Origin: Undaria pinnatifida
Lineage: Eukaryota; Sar; Phaeophyceae; Laminariales; Alariaceae
Length of the DNA stretch: 64,000 nt
Assembly (NCBI GenBank): GCA_012845835.1
Contig: JABAKD010000024.1
Span: 5,906,078 to 5,970,077 of the forward strand
Direction of reading: 5' to 3'
Shown here: positions 12,726 through 24,520 of the stretch, in pieces
Layout of the letters: each line of letters starts with the position of its first letter
Numbering within the stretch: the first letter of the stretch is position 1
The notes under the pieces: model-generated
The model's input: the letters and a program-made list of their open reading frames with translations, nothing else
Told to the model about the DNA's origin: nothing
Databases searched by the model: none
Translations under genes and position numbers: made by a program

Positions 12726-13527
12726 GGTGGTGGTGGGTGGGTGGTTGGGTGGTGTTGATGGACGGTGGTGATGATGGTGGTCAACGACTCTGATGATGGA
12801 GATGTGGTACGAGGCATGTGCATGTTGTGTGGGTGAATGGAAATATCGGCTTTGTTTGTTAAGAACACACTCCCCCCCGACCAACCCGTCACGCGGCTTG
12901 GCAAATCGAACATATCACGAGCAAGCTCTACGAATTCAAACGGATTTTGGACGCGGTCAGAGGTGGATGGGTTTCATGAATTTGGGACGTCTGTAGCCAC
13001 CGGGTAGGCCGAAATCGGCTCCGGGTTGGTTGGCTTGGCTGTGTTTGAGGGGCCAGCGTCGATGCACAGACACACACAGATAGACGGAATCAGGAAAAGA
13101 AACTAAATAACGGCACCCTGTTTGCATTCGTTTTTTCGGAATATTTTCTCGCAGACACCCTGGACACAGTTGACCGTTAGATACGGAGAAAATTCGCTGG
13201 AGCGCTGTCGCTTCGCTCCATCGCCTGCTCCTCATTATTATATACGATAAAGTATGGAAATCGGTGAATTGGTTGGGCCCTTGTGTGCTTCCAGTATTGC
13301 GATCGAGAAGGAAGAAAGTCCAAAAGAGTACTTTAGACCCTAAACCAAAGCCTAACCCCGACCCTGACCCCGACCTCAACTCTACCCATAGAACTTTGTC
13401 TTGAAAAAATCAGACACTTGTTTCGGGGAGGGGCGGGGGCTATAGCAGAATCGGCCCCCCCATCCAATTGTTTCGCTGCTCGGGATGTGACCAAGGGGCC
13501 ACCTACCACGCCTACCGTTGCTTCGGG

Positions 13528-13720
13528 ACGCGTGCTATGCGCAACAGAGCCATTAATATAGCCTATTTTTGGCTGGAACATTTTCCGACGAAGGATGGGG
13601 CTACTTAGCTCACCACAATCATCATTACTCTCCGATCGGCGTTCGGCAAAGGGCCGTTTTGGCGTACCTAGGCCATGGGATGGTTTTGCTCATCGGGTAG
13701 CACTTTCAGTCTACTCAAAA
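13528..13720 (-). mobile_element. TIR element family A, diverged reverse fragment
   Basis: GGGACGCGTGCTATGCGC at the left and CGTACCTAGGCCATGGGATG near 13664 match family-A landmarks; the right end is not recognisable. Confidence 0.45.
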
Positions 13721-14109
13721 GAACGTTTGTCGGGCAAGGTACATGGAGCTCGTCAGTCGAGCAGCCACCTTCAGTAAAAATCAGAGCTTTTCACGGGTCA
13801 TCACCCGGCCTTCAGACGGGTCTGAAAGTTTTGAAAAATATCTTGGGCTGGCCAAAAGGCTACGGGTTTTAGTGTTTTATTCCCATTTTCTATGCCGAGA
13901 TCAGATCACACGCGCGGGTAGACTCTGTATCCCTTCCTCAAAACCAAACTAAGAAACACTTTTCTAATGTGGTTCGTTGGCTCCAGCGTAAACCAAAAGC
14001 GTTACATGGCAGTGATGTCGCGAAACAGAAAGCACATAGATGGGTAACCAATCGCGCCGATTGTTTCTGAGTCGCTGCAAAGCGAGCCCTTGAAAGTGAC
14101 CGCCCGATC

Positions 14110-14215
14110 GTAGCGATGGCTGCCTGGTCAGTAAAAATCCAGCGTGCTCCGTCCCGGCATTGAGGGGATGCGAGGGTCTATGGCCTCAAGACTTCGGCCA
14201 CGCATGTAATTAGAA
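14110..14215 (+). repeat. Family C fragment
   Basis: GATGGCTGCCTGGTCAGTAA ... GTGCTCCGTCCCGGCATTGA ... GGCCACGCATGTAATTAGAA; here without a long C-tract. Confidence 0.6.
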
Positions 14216-14449
14216 CACACACACACCTCTCCCAAGAAACGACTGCTCCAGCCAGGAACAGGTGAGGAGCAAGAAAAGGAGACCACCTTGGGGAAAGGTC
14301 CATCTGGTTGCCGGGATGCCTGCTTTAAACCCACGATGCTCGCGTGCGTCGGAAAGGGGGGGCGTGGCAGTGCCGAGGCTTCAGGAAGGGACAGACGCGT
14401 TCACGTTTGCTAAGATGGAGGTGGCACTTTTTTCGCCAAAAGATTAGTC

Positions 14450-14512
14450 TAGTATTGACCCGAAATTCGTCGAACTCACGGCTGACGTCCTTGAAATATT
14501 TTTACAAAATTG
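14450..14512 (+). repeat. Family D 3' end fragment
   Basis: GTATTGACCCGAAATTCGTC and GACGTCCTTGAAATATTTTT match 38294-38345. Confidence 0.65.
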
Positions 14513-14864
14513 TTACGGCCGACAAAAGCGGTAGACCCAAAAGCGTTGGAATACCGGGGGGAGTGCAACGTTGTTACATGGACCAATGAGTATGGAAGGC
14601 AAAAGCGAAATGCGCATGAGAAATACCGTTTTGTTTCTCTGCCTGGTGTTATTCTCTCAAGAGGTATAGCTTGGACGTTGGTATAACAAAATAGACCGTA
14701 TGGCCAGCGGAAGCATGTGTTTGGTTCTTATCATCCTACCAAGCCTTATGCACGACAGGTCAGGACGACCTCTGAACTCTGAATTGTAGTACGGAGTATC
14801 TTCCTCGGCATTCAGTCAAGCATTTCACCATTCGAATGCCGCCCTCTTGGGGAGCTCGCCTAAC

Positions 14865-15150
14865 GATCTGGTCGCGTGAACCTTTGCGACGGTAAGCCGT
14901 TCGCGTTCACGAGCTGGGAAGCATTTTCTGGTGGGATCAACGTACACGGACGTAGACCCCACTCAACCCCTAACCCTAACCCCAACCCCCCCAACCCCAA
15001 CCCGGACCCAAAACGGGCGAGAAACGCGGCCGCGCCGCCGTTCGATATAGAGTTTTGTGTTTCCGACCTGCGCACCACCGCATAGCCCTCGGCCAATGAG
15101 AGAGCGTCCAGGCTACCCTCCAAGATCCGCGCGGCCACATTCTCACGTCT
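14865..15150 (+). repeat. ~290-bp dispersed unit with telomere-like core (copy 1)
   Basis: AACGATCTGGTCGCGTGAAC ... ACCCCTAACCCTAACCCCAA ... GCATAGCCCTCGGCCAATGA ... CTCCAAGATCCGCGCGGCCA. Confidence 0.8.
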
Positions 15151-15344
15151 GCTGATCCAGGCCGCGGCAGGGAGGGTGCTCCTTTTTTCACTGCCGGGGG
15201 TCTAAGGCAGTCTTGACTCTGTACCTTACTGACGAAAAGGCTTTACGCGGTTTGCTGGGCAGCGCAGCTAACCATGTCATGCGCAGATTCATATCGCAAG
15301 GTTAAGACAGCAAGAAAGTTCAAGGACCGACAAAACGGGACAAG

Positions 15345-15368
15345 TGGGTCACTCGCGCGAGTGACCCC
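15345..15368. repeat. 24-bp palindrome, copy 3
   Basis: Same core, followed by CGAGCCAACTGCAAGAAGAA, resembling the sequence after copy 1. It lies about 95 bp before the TIR element at 15464. Confidence 0.8.
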
Positions 15369-15463
15369 GAGCCAACTGCAAGAAGAAGGCTCCAGAACAA
15401 CATATAATCCCCCTACCGTAGCCTTGGTCTGCTGTCCTTGGGATTTGAACGAAGCAGCATCAG

Positions 15464-15726
15464 ACGCGTGCTACGATAGAGGTGCACCACTTTTTTTCTA
15501 ACACTACCAACCCCTCTATTTGGGAGCTTAAGACCTCAGAGCTCTAAGGCAAAAAACTGGTTTGGAGAAAAACAAAACTGCCACCGCATGAAAAAATCCC
15601 ATGCCCGAGGGACCCGACGAGAGTCAGACAAAAAAAACGACATATCTCCGACATTTTGGGGTTCAGGAGCCCCGTCATTCAGAAAGCATCTCAGACGAAA
15701 AGTGCTACCTCTATCGCAGCACGCCT
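15464..15726 (+). mobile_element. TIR element family A, near-complete copy
   Basis: Left end GACGCGTGCTACGATAGAGG, right end CTACCTCTATCGCAGCACGC, with the family interior CCCGTCATTCAGAAAGCAT. Confidence 0.75.
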
Positions 15727-16012
15727 CAACATTGTGGTGAATTCAAAATGCCGGTCGGCGCGTTACTCAGGGTCTTTTTTTTCTCTTTGAATCACTTGAG
15801 CATCGGAAAGTTTCTAGCGTAACCCAGGCTGGGGTTTACATTTTGTGACGGCATTGTTCTTCCATACTCGTTGGTTACTGTTAGGAATTGTTCGTTGGGT
15901 TGCAGTTTCGGGCGAAGCACAGAGCTCCTCCAGGGAGGAGTCTTTCGGGAAATCTAGGACACATGCTACGGTAGAAATTCACCCCACTTTCTGTTGCGAG
16001 CTTTGGGACCGC

Positions 16013-16198
16013 CCAAGTTAAGGGACCGTTTTTGCTTGCGGGACCTCCTCGAGCCATGCGGAACCTCCTCGAGTCACGGGACCTCCTTCATCCTTGCGGG
16101 TCCCGCAAGCCTCGAGGAGGTCCCGCCAGCCTCGAGGAGGTCCCGCGAGCCTCGAGGAGGTCCCGCTAGTAAAAACGGTCCCCCAACTTGGGAGGTCC
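16013..16198. mobile_element. Foldback element with 21-bp internal repeats
   Basis: Left arm CCAAGTTAAGGGACCGTTTT then GGGACCTCCTCGAG units; right arm CTCGAGGAGGTCCCG units then AAAAACGGTCCCCCAACTTG. The unit repeats about three times on each side of a centre near 16100. Confidence 0.75.
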
Positions 16199-16336
16199 CC
16201 TAGCTCGCAACGCAGCCCTGAATACCTCCCCCAAACGTTGATTTTGAGCAACCATTGTGATCAACAAACCCATGGCCTAGGTATACGAACAAAAAATATT
16301 TCGAAACAACAACGGAATTCCGACGATTTTGGGTCA

Positions 16337-16428
16337 ACCCCTCTTTGGAGCCCCAAAACACCTCCCTATACTAAATCCAAGTAATTTTGTCCCCGAAAAC
16401 GGGTTTGCTGTTGTAATAAAGGCGTGAA
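16337..16428 (-). mobile_element. Family E short element, reverse, nested in a family-A element
   Basis: CACCTCCCTATACTAAATCC and AGTAATTTTGTCCCCGAAAA match the family consensus. Confidence 0.65.
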
Positions 16429-16494
16429 GAAACCCCCATAATTCAGAAAATATTATCGCCAAAACTGCCACCTCTGTCGTAGCACACGTCCCAG

Positions 16495-18137
16495 GTGCGC
16501 CCCTACCGTAGCATGCGCCATATCTTGCATCGAACACGAACAAGCTCTTACTACTGTAGGGCCTTGGCCAGGGTGCCTGCTTTGCGTCGACGAATATTGT
16601 CAAGTGTCGGCTGGCGAGGGGTGTAGCATCGTGGCCCAAGGACTACGATTTCGTAGGACGATGGTGCGTGGTGTTTGTCCGAACCAGTGTGACACGGAGG
16701 GTCTAATTGTGTGAGCAAGGGTCAAGCTGTCGAAAAGATTTTTGTCGTCACATTTAGGGGAAACAAGAAGTATCCCCGGCGAAGGGCGCCCTCCGGTGCG
16801 AGTACCCAAAACAAGGACGCCCTCCGGTGCGTGAACAACACCGATCAAACTTGCAACCCCGTAAGCACCGATCGCGGGAAATGGCAAAACATGGCCCCAA
16901 TGTCGATGAAACCGCCACGCATCAAAACCCATATATCTGTCCAACCCAGCCTTCAAACGGTAGTTACTAGTAGTACTAGAAACCCTCTTTATCCCGGGTG
17001 TTTTAGATAATCAGCCCGCATAGCGTGTAGATCGAAACAAACATATCGACCGACAAACTGACCGACGGACCAACCAATCACGCATGGACGGACCGCCGGA
17101 ACGAAGCATCGCCGGATCAACAATCACGCTTCAAACGACCTTCTTGTGGAGGGTGCTATCCAACCAAGCCGAATGGTCCACAGGTAGACCGACCGACCGA
17201 CCGACCGACCGACCTACGGACCGACCAACCGACCGACCAACGACTACAGAACTGTTCTCACGGAAACATCCCGAGCTCGCCTAACGATCTGATCGCGCCA
17301 ATCTTTGGGGCGGTAGGCTGTGCGCGTTTGCGAAATAGGAAGCACTTCCTGGTGGGATCAAGGTACGGCCGTAGATCCACCGCAACCCCTAACCCGAACC
17401 CGAACCCGAACCCGAACCCAAAACGGGCCAGACCCGGGCCAGAATCACGGCTGCGCCGCGTTTCGATATAGTTTTCAAGATTCCGATCTGCGGACCACCA
17501 CATAGCCCTCGGCCAATGAGAGAGAGAGTACAAAAACTACCCTCCAAGATCCGCGCGGTCACATAGTCAGGTCTCCTGAACATTCCGCACCACCAACCTG
17601 ATTTGCCTCTGCAGACACTAACCCAACGGGTCGACCGACGCATCAATCCACCAAACACAGGGCAACCACTGTTAAGATTGGACCCGAACTTTCGGGACGA
17701 AAACCTTGTTCGTTGCAGTAGTAAAACGGTGAAATGACCCTTTTTTCGGGGAATTTCAGCCAATCAACTTGAACGGCATTCATATCAATGAAATGCGATC
17801 AACCGACTGACCAATCGCATGTCAACCCCGTCATTATGTCGAAATCATTAGTCAAATCACCTCGAACGATACAGGGAGAGGCAAAAACCGGCAGATCGGG
17901 ATCGGCGGAAGGAGAAATTACGCGTCGGACTCGGGCATGGCATCTCGTGCGGATCTCCAGGAATCTACGGAGATGTGTCCGAAACGTTTCAGCACCCCAA
18001 CGAACCGACCGTTCGATCGGCCAATCCCGCGTCAAACGACTAATAATCTGAAGACGCCTAACCAGTCAACCAGGACCACCTGCGCATGATCACCATATTC
18101 GAGAGATCGACGGACCAACGAACTGATCGACGGAAAA
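16495..18137. other. Gene-free stretch with (GACC)n
   Basis: A (GACC)n run at about 17187-17245 and the duplicated unit at 17281-17575. Several GACCGACGGACCAACCAA-like strings from 17040 to 18130. The last few hundred bases should include the NPRL3 3' untranslated region. Confidence 0.55.
17281..17575 (+). repeat. ~290-bp dispersed unit with telomere-like core (copy 2)
   Basis: Same blocks as 14865-15150, but the core is CCTAACCCGAACCCGAACCC, a changed repeat unit. Confidence 0.8.
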
Positions 18138-21100
18138 TCACGCGTCGAACTCGGGCTCAGCGTCTCGTTCGGGTCTCCAGGTCTCTACGAGGATGTCGCT
18201 GTAACTCTTGAGCAGATGCTCCACCGCTTGCGGGTCAACGATGTCCAACCGCCACACCACCTCCCTGTTGGAAAAAAGCACGACAAGATCGGATAAAACA
18301 AGGCGACGCGGAACATAAGACAAGAAAGGACACAACAACAAAAACGGAGCATTACCTAAATTCGCACAAGACAAGACAACACAAAACAATAAAGCACAGC
18401 ACAAAACAACACAGCGCAACACAGCGCAACACAACGCAACACAACACAACATAACACAACACAACGCAACACAACACAACACAACACAATGCAACACATC
18501 ACAAAATAGGAGCGAGCAAGAACAAGAAACAAAGAACGTTGAGAGACATACTACAACCCGCGAGGTAGAGCGCTTATCCACGGTGTGTGCCGCGACACCC
18601 TGGGCAAAAAAAATAGTCAAGAAGAGGGAGTAGGGGCGTGCAGCAGTACAGCAGTACTGCAGTGGTATGGGCACGACTGCGGAGAACCTTCCCCCCCGCC
18701 GCCGAATCCCCCCCCCGCCCCCCCTCCACCTGTTCCCTTCCCCCTCCGTAACCCTCTCCCCCCCCAGGAAACAAGATAATGCTACAAATACGTGCGTATG
18801 GCAACAGCTCAGCGGAAAAAGGCGTCACAGCGTCAAATATCAAGACGCATGCAAGGATATTGGCCGCACCTAATTTTTGCGAAGTCAGGAGCTCCCTACC
18901 CCACCAAAAACTCATACCAGTTCGACAATAAACATGAGCTCGAAACGACTAATGCTTGCAAAAATGTGCGAATTTTCAATGTCTTACGGAAAGGGGCGTC
19001 AAATAGACATCGCCGGGTCAACCAGCCCATGTTTCAATATTTTTGATCTAGCTGCCTCGTGAAACGATTACAAACGAGCCTTACCGTAAGTTCTTGGTGG
19101 CAGTGAGTGCCGCATGGCCTCAACTCCATATCGACCTTGCCTCTACTTCGTGTCCAACTAACACATCTTGTCGGACTGGCAAGAAAAAAAAAGTTTATCC
19201 CAATAAACGTTATCATAGAGGCCGAGTAGTCTACAGCAATTGTCCTACCCGAAGCTAAGCAGATTGTGCTCTGATCTAGTACGATCTGTGCCATCTGTAC
19301 ACGTTTCCACGTGGTGGTCTGTACACTATGCATGATCTACACATGTCAAAATCCAATGCTCTGCAGGATCTATGGGCCAACAGATCACGACGTGTTCAAC
19401 GTCTTCAGCGTCACCGTATTAAAGCGCTATGATATACCAAGGTTGTTCGACACGTACACGTTTCCACCCGATGCTCTGTACGGTGTGCATCATCTATAGA
19501 CATGTCCCTAACCCACTGATCTGCTGCGAGACCTAGGGCAGACAGATCATGGTATTACACGTCCGACCTCGGCAACAATCCAAAAAGTGATCTGTTAATA
19601 ATGTCCTACCGGAAGCTAAGCTTTCCTCTGAAAAACGGGGCCAGCCTTCGCATCAGCTTTCCAGTTTCCGAGCCATCGTCGCGACTTCTCAAGTATTCCT
19701 CTGCTCGTAAAAGAAATGGGGGGCGCGGGGGAGAGCGGGCACCGTGTGGAAGGCGGAGAGGGGAAGGGCGACAAAGGTGAGCGGGGGGGGGGGGGGGGTG
19801 ACCGAGGGAGATAATGGCGGTGAGGGAAGGGAGGGGGGGAGTGGGGGGAGTGGGGGGAGTGGGGGGGGCAAAGTAGAAAGAGATGAGGGAATGGAGGAGT
19901 GGGAGGTGAGGGGAGGGGTGGAGTGGGGGGGGCTGTGTTTTCCAGGCCTCACCGCATTCCGCGAGTGTCATGCACGTCCATCCTTCAACCCACAAATGTG
20001 CCAGTAGTGTCTGCGACTTGGCGCAGCTTCGAAAAAACTGCAGTGGGGGTCCCTCTATAGCGCCAGGTGAGTAGTGCCGGTTGCCTGCTATAGTGCCTGT
20101 AAAATCGCTTCGTACGGACGGGAACAACCTGTAGCGGCAGTATGCGAGTAGTGCCGGTTGCCGCTATAGTGCCCGGGTGTGTCCGGCTGACACATACCGG
20201 TACTAAAGCGGCAACCAGCACTACTGTATTGGTAGTCCACGAAACCTCTGTATTATAGCTCTTCTCCAAGAAACTTCCCAGTCGGACGTGGCCACGGTTA
20301 CGAATAGGGGTGCAGTAATCATTCCTCTATAGTACCGGTTTGTGCACTATATAGAGGTAATTACCTGCACTATATCGGCAACCGGCACTATTCGGCATAC
20401 AACCACTACTGGATTTTCTACAACTGTGGCAAGCGATTTCACAAGCAATAAAGCGAGAAACCGGCCCTACCCAAGCCGCACTGTAGATGGACCACTAACG
20501 TAGTGTGTGTAGTCGAGAATATTGTCACCAATTTGTCAAAAAGCTGAGTCAAGGTCTACGCGTCTGCGCAGCCCTCATCTGTGCTTCTCTCGGGATGGAC
20601 GCATCTCACGGGCCTTCTAGGCAGGAAGACGTGCCCGCACATTATACGTGAACGCTTCCAAGGCTACAGAGCTTGCACATTTCACGGCAACCTATTGGTT
20701 GTTAAGCACTATCCACCGGCTACTCAGACACTGCGACTACGTGGTCTAGTGAATAGCGCTATAAAACCGTTGGTACAACAAAAGTCGCGCTGTGAGCTCT
20801 TTTCTTCATGACAGCCACAGAAGGTGATTCTTCGAGTATCTATGCGTGTGCGCGTCTGTTTGCGTGAATGGAGTTGGCTTGATATCGTGGGGCGTCGCCA
20901 GCCGAAAAGGGGAAACACACGCTTTCCAGTGACACGCATGAGCTACTGCTTCTTGCTGCAGCTGTATGCTTCGTGTACCTGGTATGAGGTCCCGACCATA
21001 TGTGTGTGTATTTGTAGCATTGGACGTGAACGTGGTGTCATCGTTGGATCCCCTGCTGTGCGCGAAACATACACACACCGGGACTACTGGCACAATGGCG

Positions 21101-24100
21101 AGATCCTGAAGCACGGCTGCCGCTGTACCGCTGCTGCTGTATTGCTGTATACCAGGTACTGATTGTGTGACTGCGAGGCTGAGCGACTGCTTTTGAACAA
21201 TAAAACCCACCGCTCTTCTGGACCGTTTCGTGTGCCGATGACAGCACGCACCCCATCCCGAAGGAAAACCTTGCATGTGATACGAATACAAAAGCAGATC
21301 GTGCGGCTCACACCCGGCAACATGATCTATCGGCCATGCAGATCACATAAACCAGGGATCTGTCTGCCATGGGAGGCAAATACCTGGCCTGGAAGGCATA
21401 TAATAGGGATCTGATCTGTCAGATGCGTGTAATTGGTACGTTTTACGAGCCCCTCCAACTCAGGAATTATATCCCTGACCCCCCCAAAAAAAGACTCTAA
21501 AGACAAAAAACAAGTCGACAACCGAGAAGCCGGTGAACGATGCCATGGGCTCAAATATCGAACGAATAACATGAAAACCGACACAGGACGGTTTTCCAGC
21601 ATTACGGGGTACTTCCTCCGCTACCCCCCTTGACAACGGCACCCACGTTATAAGTGAAAAGAAACGTCTTGAAAATAGTGTGGGGTACGTTTTCCAGTTC
21701 GAAGAAAAGGTTACCTAAAAGGTATATATAATAAGGATTCTACCACTGCAAAAGTAATCCCATACAAATTCCACGTACTTTGTCTCAAAAACATGTGTGC
21801 GTGGTCTAAACGGGGTGTAACGCCTTCACGACTGGGAACCCGTTTTTGAGGGAAACAACTTGGAGTTAATACAGGGAGGGGTTTTGAGGCTCGAAAAGGG
21901 TTAAAAAGGCCCGTCAATCATACCAGGTAACTATTTTGGCCAAAAAGCGCTCTGCCATCCTGTGACAAACCTTCAAATGGCTCCAGCGACGGAGTTTGGA
22001 GCCGGCTGTACCCCGTCGCTTCCACGCCGTTCGACCCCACATTCGATCCGTAGCTCGCCCCCCCCGCCCCGCCCCCCGCCCCCCCCGCCGCTGGCGCCGC
22101 CACTGCCGCCCCCTCACCTAATCCTCCCCGTCCCCCAACCCCAACCCCACCACCAACACCGCCACCACCCCCGACCCCCGCGACCCCAATGCTACCACCG
22201 CCTCCGTTAATACCTCCACCTTCGCTGTGTCTTCGCCTTGGGCTGATATCTTCGACAGCACCCCCAGTAGCGCTCCTGGCTTCCTCGGCAATAGTCGAGG
22301 GTGCGGTGTAGGTGTGGGCGTTGGTGTTTGCAGGGGCAGCATTGGGGGTGTTGGCGTTGGCGTTGGTGTTGGTGTTGGTATTGCTGGTGTTGGCGCTGGT
22401 GTTGGTGTTGGTGTTGGTGTTGGTGGGGCTGGTCTTTGTGTTGGTGTTGGCGTTGGTGTTCGTGTTGGTGTTGGTGTTGCTGGCGGCGGAAGCAGATTCG
22501 GGCTGGAAGGGGTGCGACGAGGGCTCGGGGATGCTGAGCACGATATACCGCTGCGACTGCACCAGAAGGTCCCGCCGCAACAAAAACGTCAGCACCGCCA
22601 CCAGTACATGGCGTTGGGACTTGACGTAATATTTTGCCGAAGGAGGTCGCAGAGGCGGCGGCGGGGGAGGGGGGGGGGGGGCGCATTCATTTGTTGCTTG
22701 CCTTAGTCATTGGACCATTGACCACGCATCCCTTTCGAGACGGAGCGAGGGGGCGGGGGGGGGGGGGGAGGGTTAAGAAGGAGGTTGTGGGGGTGGAGTT
22801 CCAGTGAAAGGTCGCGATGGCGGCGGTGCCGGCGGCAGCGGTGTGGCATGGGCGGAGCAAGAAGGGCGCTGTGGGCGTGGTCGATGGTGTCGGTGGCGGA
22901 GGGGCTGGGGAGGTGAAGAAGGAGGATGGGGGGGGGCGGGGGCGGGGGGCAGTGGTGGGTGGTAGCGGGGGGAGGGGGGGGGGGGGGGGTCACGACGGAG
23001 GCTGGCTGGGGGGCATACGGTTCAGTGGAGAGTAGCGGCGGTGGCGGACGGGGGGGGGGGGGGGGGGGCATTGCAGTTGTGGGTGGCGGCGGTAGGGGCG
23101 GTGGGAGCCGTCGGGGGGGTCGAGGTTCGGCAATTTGAGGGGGGGGGGTCACGGCTCTATTGTGAACAAGTATTGGCGCTATTTGATGAAAAAGAGAACT
23201 GCTATGGCGGCACGCGTCGCTGAGCATAACTTCCAGTTCTCCTAGCGTCAGGAGGTGGTAGAAGGGGAGATCACATGAAGGTGGCGGCAGAAGAAGGGCG
23301 GGGGGGCGAAGAGAGGACAGGGGTGGGGAGGAGAGGGGGGGCGGGGGCCTCTTAAGAAAAAAACTCAGGAGAAAGGTCGCGCTACTGTAGGCAAAATCAC
23401 TCCAAAAGCGTGGATACCATAGAACACCCTTACTGCGCGCGCGGCACGATCTTGAATAAGCTGTCGAAAAAAATATAAACCTCCGCCTATCACAGTCGCG
23501 GCGGCGATAGCACCGTGCTCACCTTTCTAGCTCCGTCCATGATTTCGGACAGCGGGCGATTCTCTCCAAAGCGGGTGAGCTCCTGCGCAAGGGTTAGCAC
23601 GGAGGGGAGGGTGTACGTGCGCGTTTTTTTCGCATTAAACCGCTATTGTCGCGCATCGACATCCTGCACATCCAGCGTGCAGTGGGCGGGGGGGGGCGTG
23701 CTCATTCCGTGCGACGTAGTCTATCGGTCGTGGCATCCTTACAAAGCCATCGGTGAAATACAGAGGGGGGGCGGGGCGTAGTCAGTTGTTGTTCACCTTA
23801 GCGATTTGACCATTTACCACGCATCCCTTTTGAGATGGAGCACTGCAGTGGGTGGTGACGGAGGGGAGGAACAATATCGTGACGTAAAACTGATCGTGTC
23901 GGGTGGAGGACAAAACAAACCAATCGAGGCGGACTCTAAACTACCTGTTGGTCCTGCAAGACAACACAAGTGATTCGATACCGGCTCTAAACGTATCTAT
24001 TGCAACTGTAAGTAAGCTGTGTATGCGTAGATAAATGAACGCCGGAGTAGAAAAGTCGCAATCAAGCCGCCTCTCGTTGCCACTCCCACAGTATCACAAA

Positions 24101-24520
24101 GCCCACGCGTATAATATACACACACCTCTATCAGCAGCCGCTTGGGAAACTTCGCCGAAAATTCCGCCATGACTGGAGAGAAGGGCATCGAAGCCCGCAT
24201 CGCCGCCCTCGTCATCTAAGCGGCCAACGGAAACGAGGCGTGTGGGCGGGGGGAGGGGAGGAGGGTACTCGTTTCATGCGGGGGGGGGGGGGTGAGGGAG
24301 GGGGGGTGAGGCGCGGGAGGGGGCTCGAGTGTTCTGTTGTGGCCTGTGGTCCTGCAGTACCTTGGTATATTGAAGTAGGCGAATTGGGCGGAAATCATGG
24401 TAGCATGATCTCTGGACGGTACGCAGAGTTCTTTCTCACCATGTATCGGTTGGTGCCGCAAAGGGCGTCGATCACGCGCCCATCTCCCCAGAACACCATG
24501 TGACGGGCCAACCGAAGCAT
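18138..24520 (-). CDS. NPRL3: NPRL3 exons 9-15 (C-terminal part)
   Basis: Exon 24520-24440 encodes LARHMVFWGDGRVIDALC. Exon 24215-24126 encodes SPVMAEFSAKFPKRLLIE. Exon 23582-23523 encodes ELTRFGENRPLSEIMDGARK. Exon 22619-21924 encodes VLVAVLTFLLRRDLLVQSQR followed by a long Asn-Thr repeat and a Gly-rich stretch. Exons 20010-19953, 19700-19610 and 18264-18138 join in phase as LAHLWVEGWTCMTLAEC, EEYLRSRDDGSETGKLMRRL, APFFRGKLSFREVVWRLDIV and the end ...AEPEFDA with TGA at 18138. All acceptors except the one at 22619 are preceded by pyrimidine-rich or CAG contexts. Confidence 0.76.

Larger units (their letters stand above)
12727..14860. other. Gene-free stretch
   Basis: No gene supported. It has short telomere-like sequence (TAACCCCGACCCTGACCCCG near 13352), the family-A fragment at 13528 and the family-C fragment at 14110. 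Confidence 0.6.
15958..16490 (+). mobile_element. TIR element family A carrying two nested insertions
   Basis: Left end GACACATGCTACGGTAGAAA, right end CCACCTCTGTCGTAGCACAC. The interior is enlarged by a foldback element at 16013-16198 and by a family-E element at 16337-16428, both bounded by recognisable family-A sequence. Confidence 0.7.

Noticed and set aside
18138-18674. 178-codon minus-strand frame with a Cys/Val-rich N-terminal part
   Set aside because: Only the last 42 codons (from 18264) are coding; the rest is intronic pentamer repeat upstream of a clear CAACAG acceptor.
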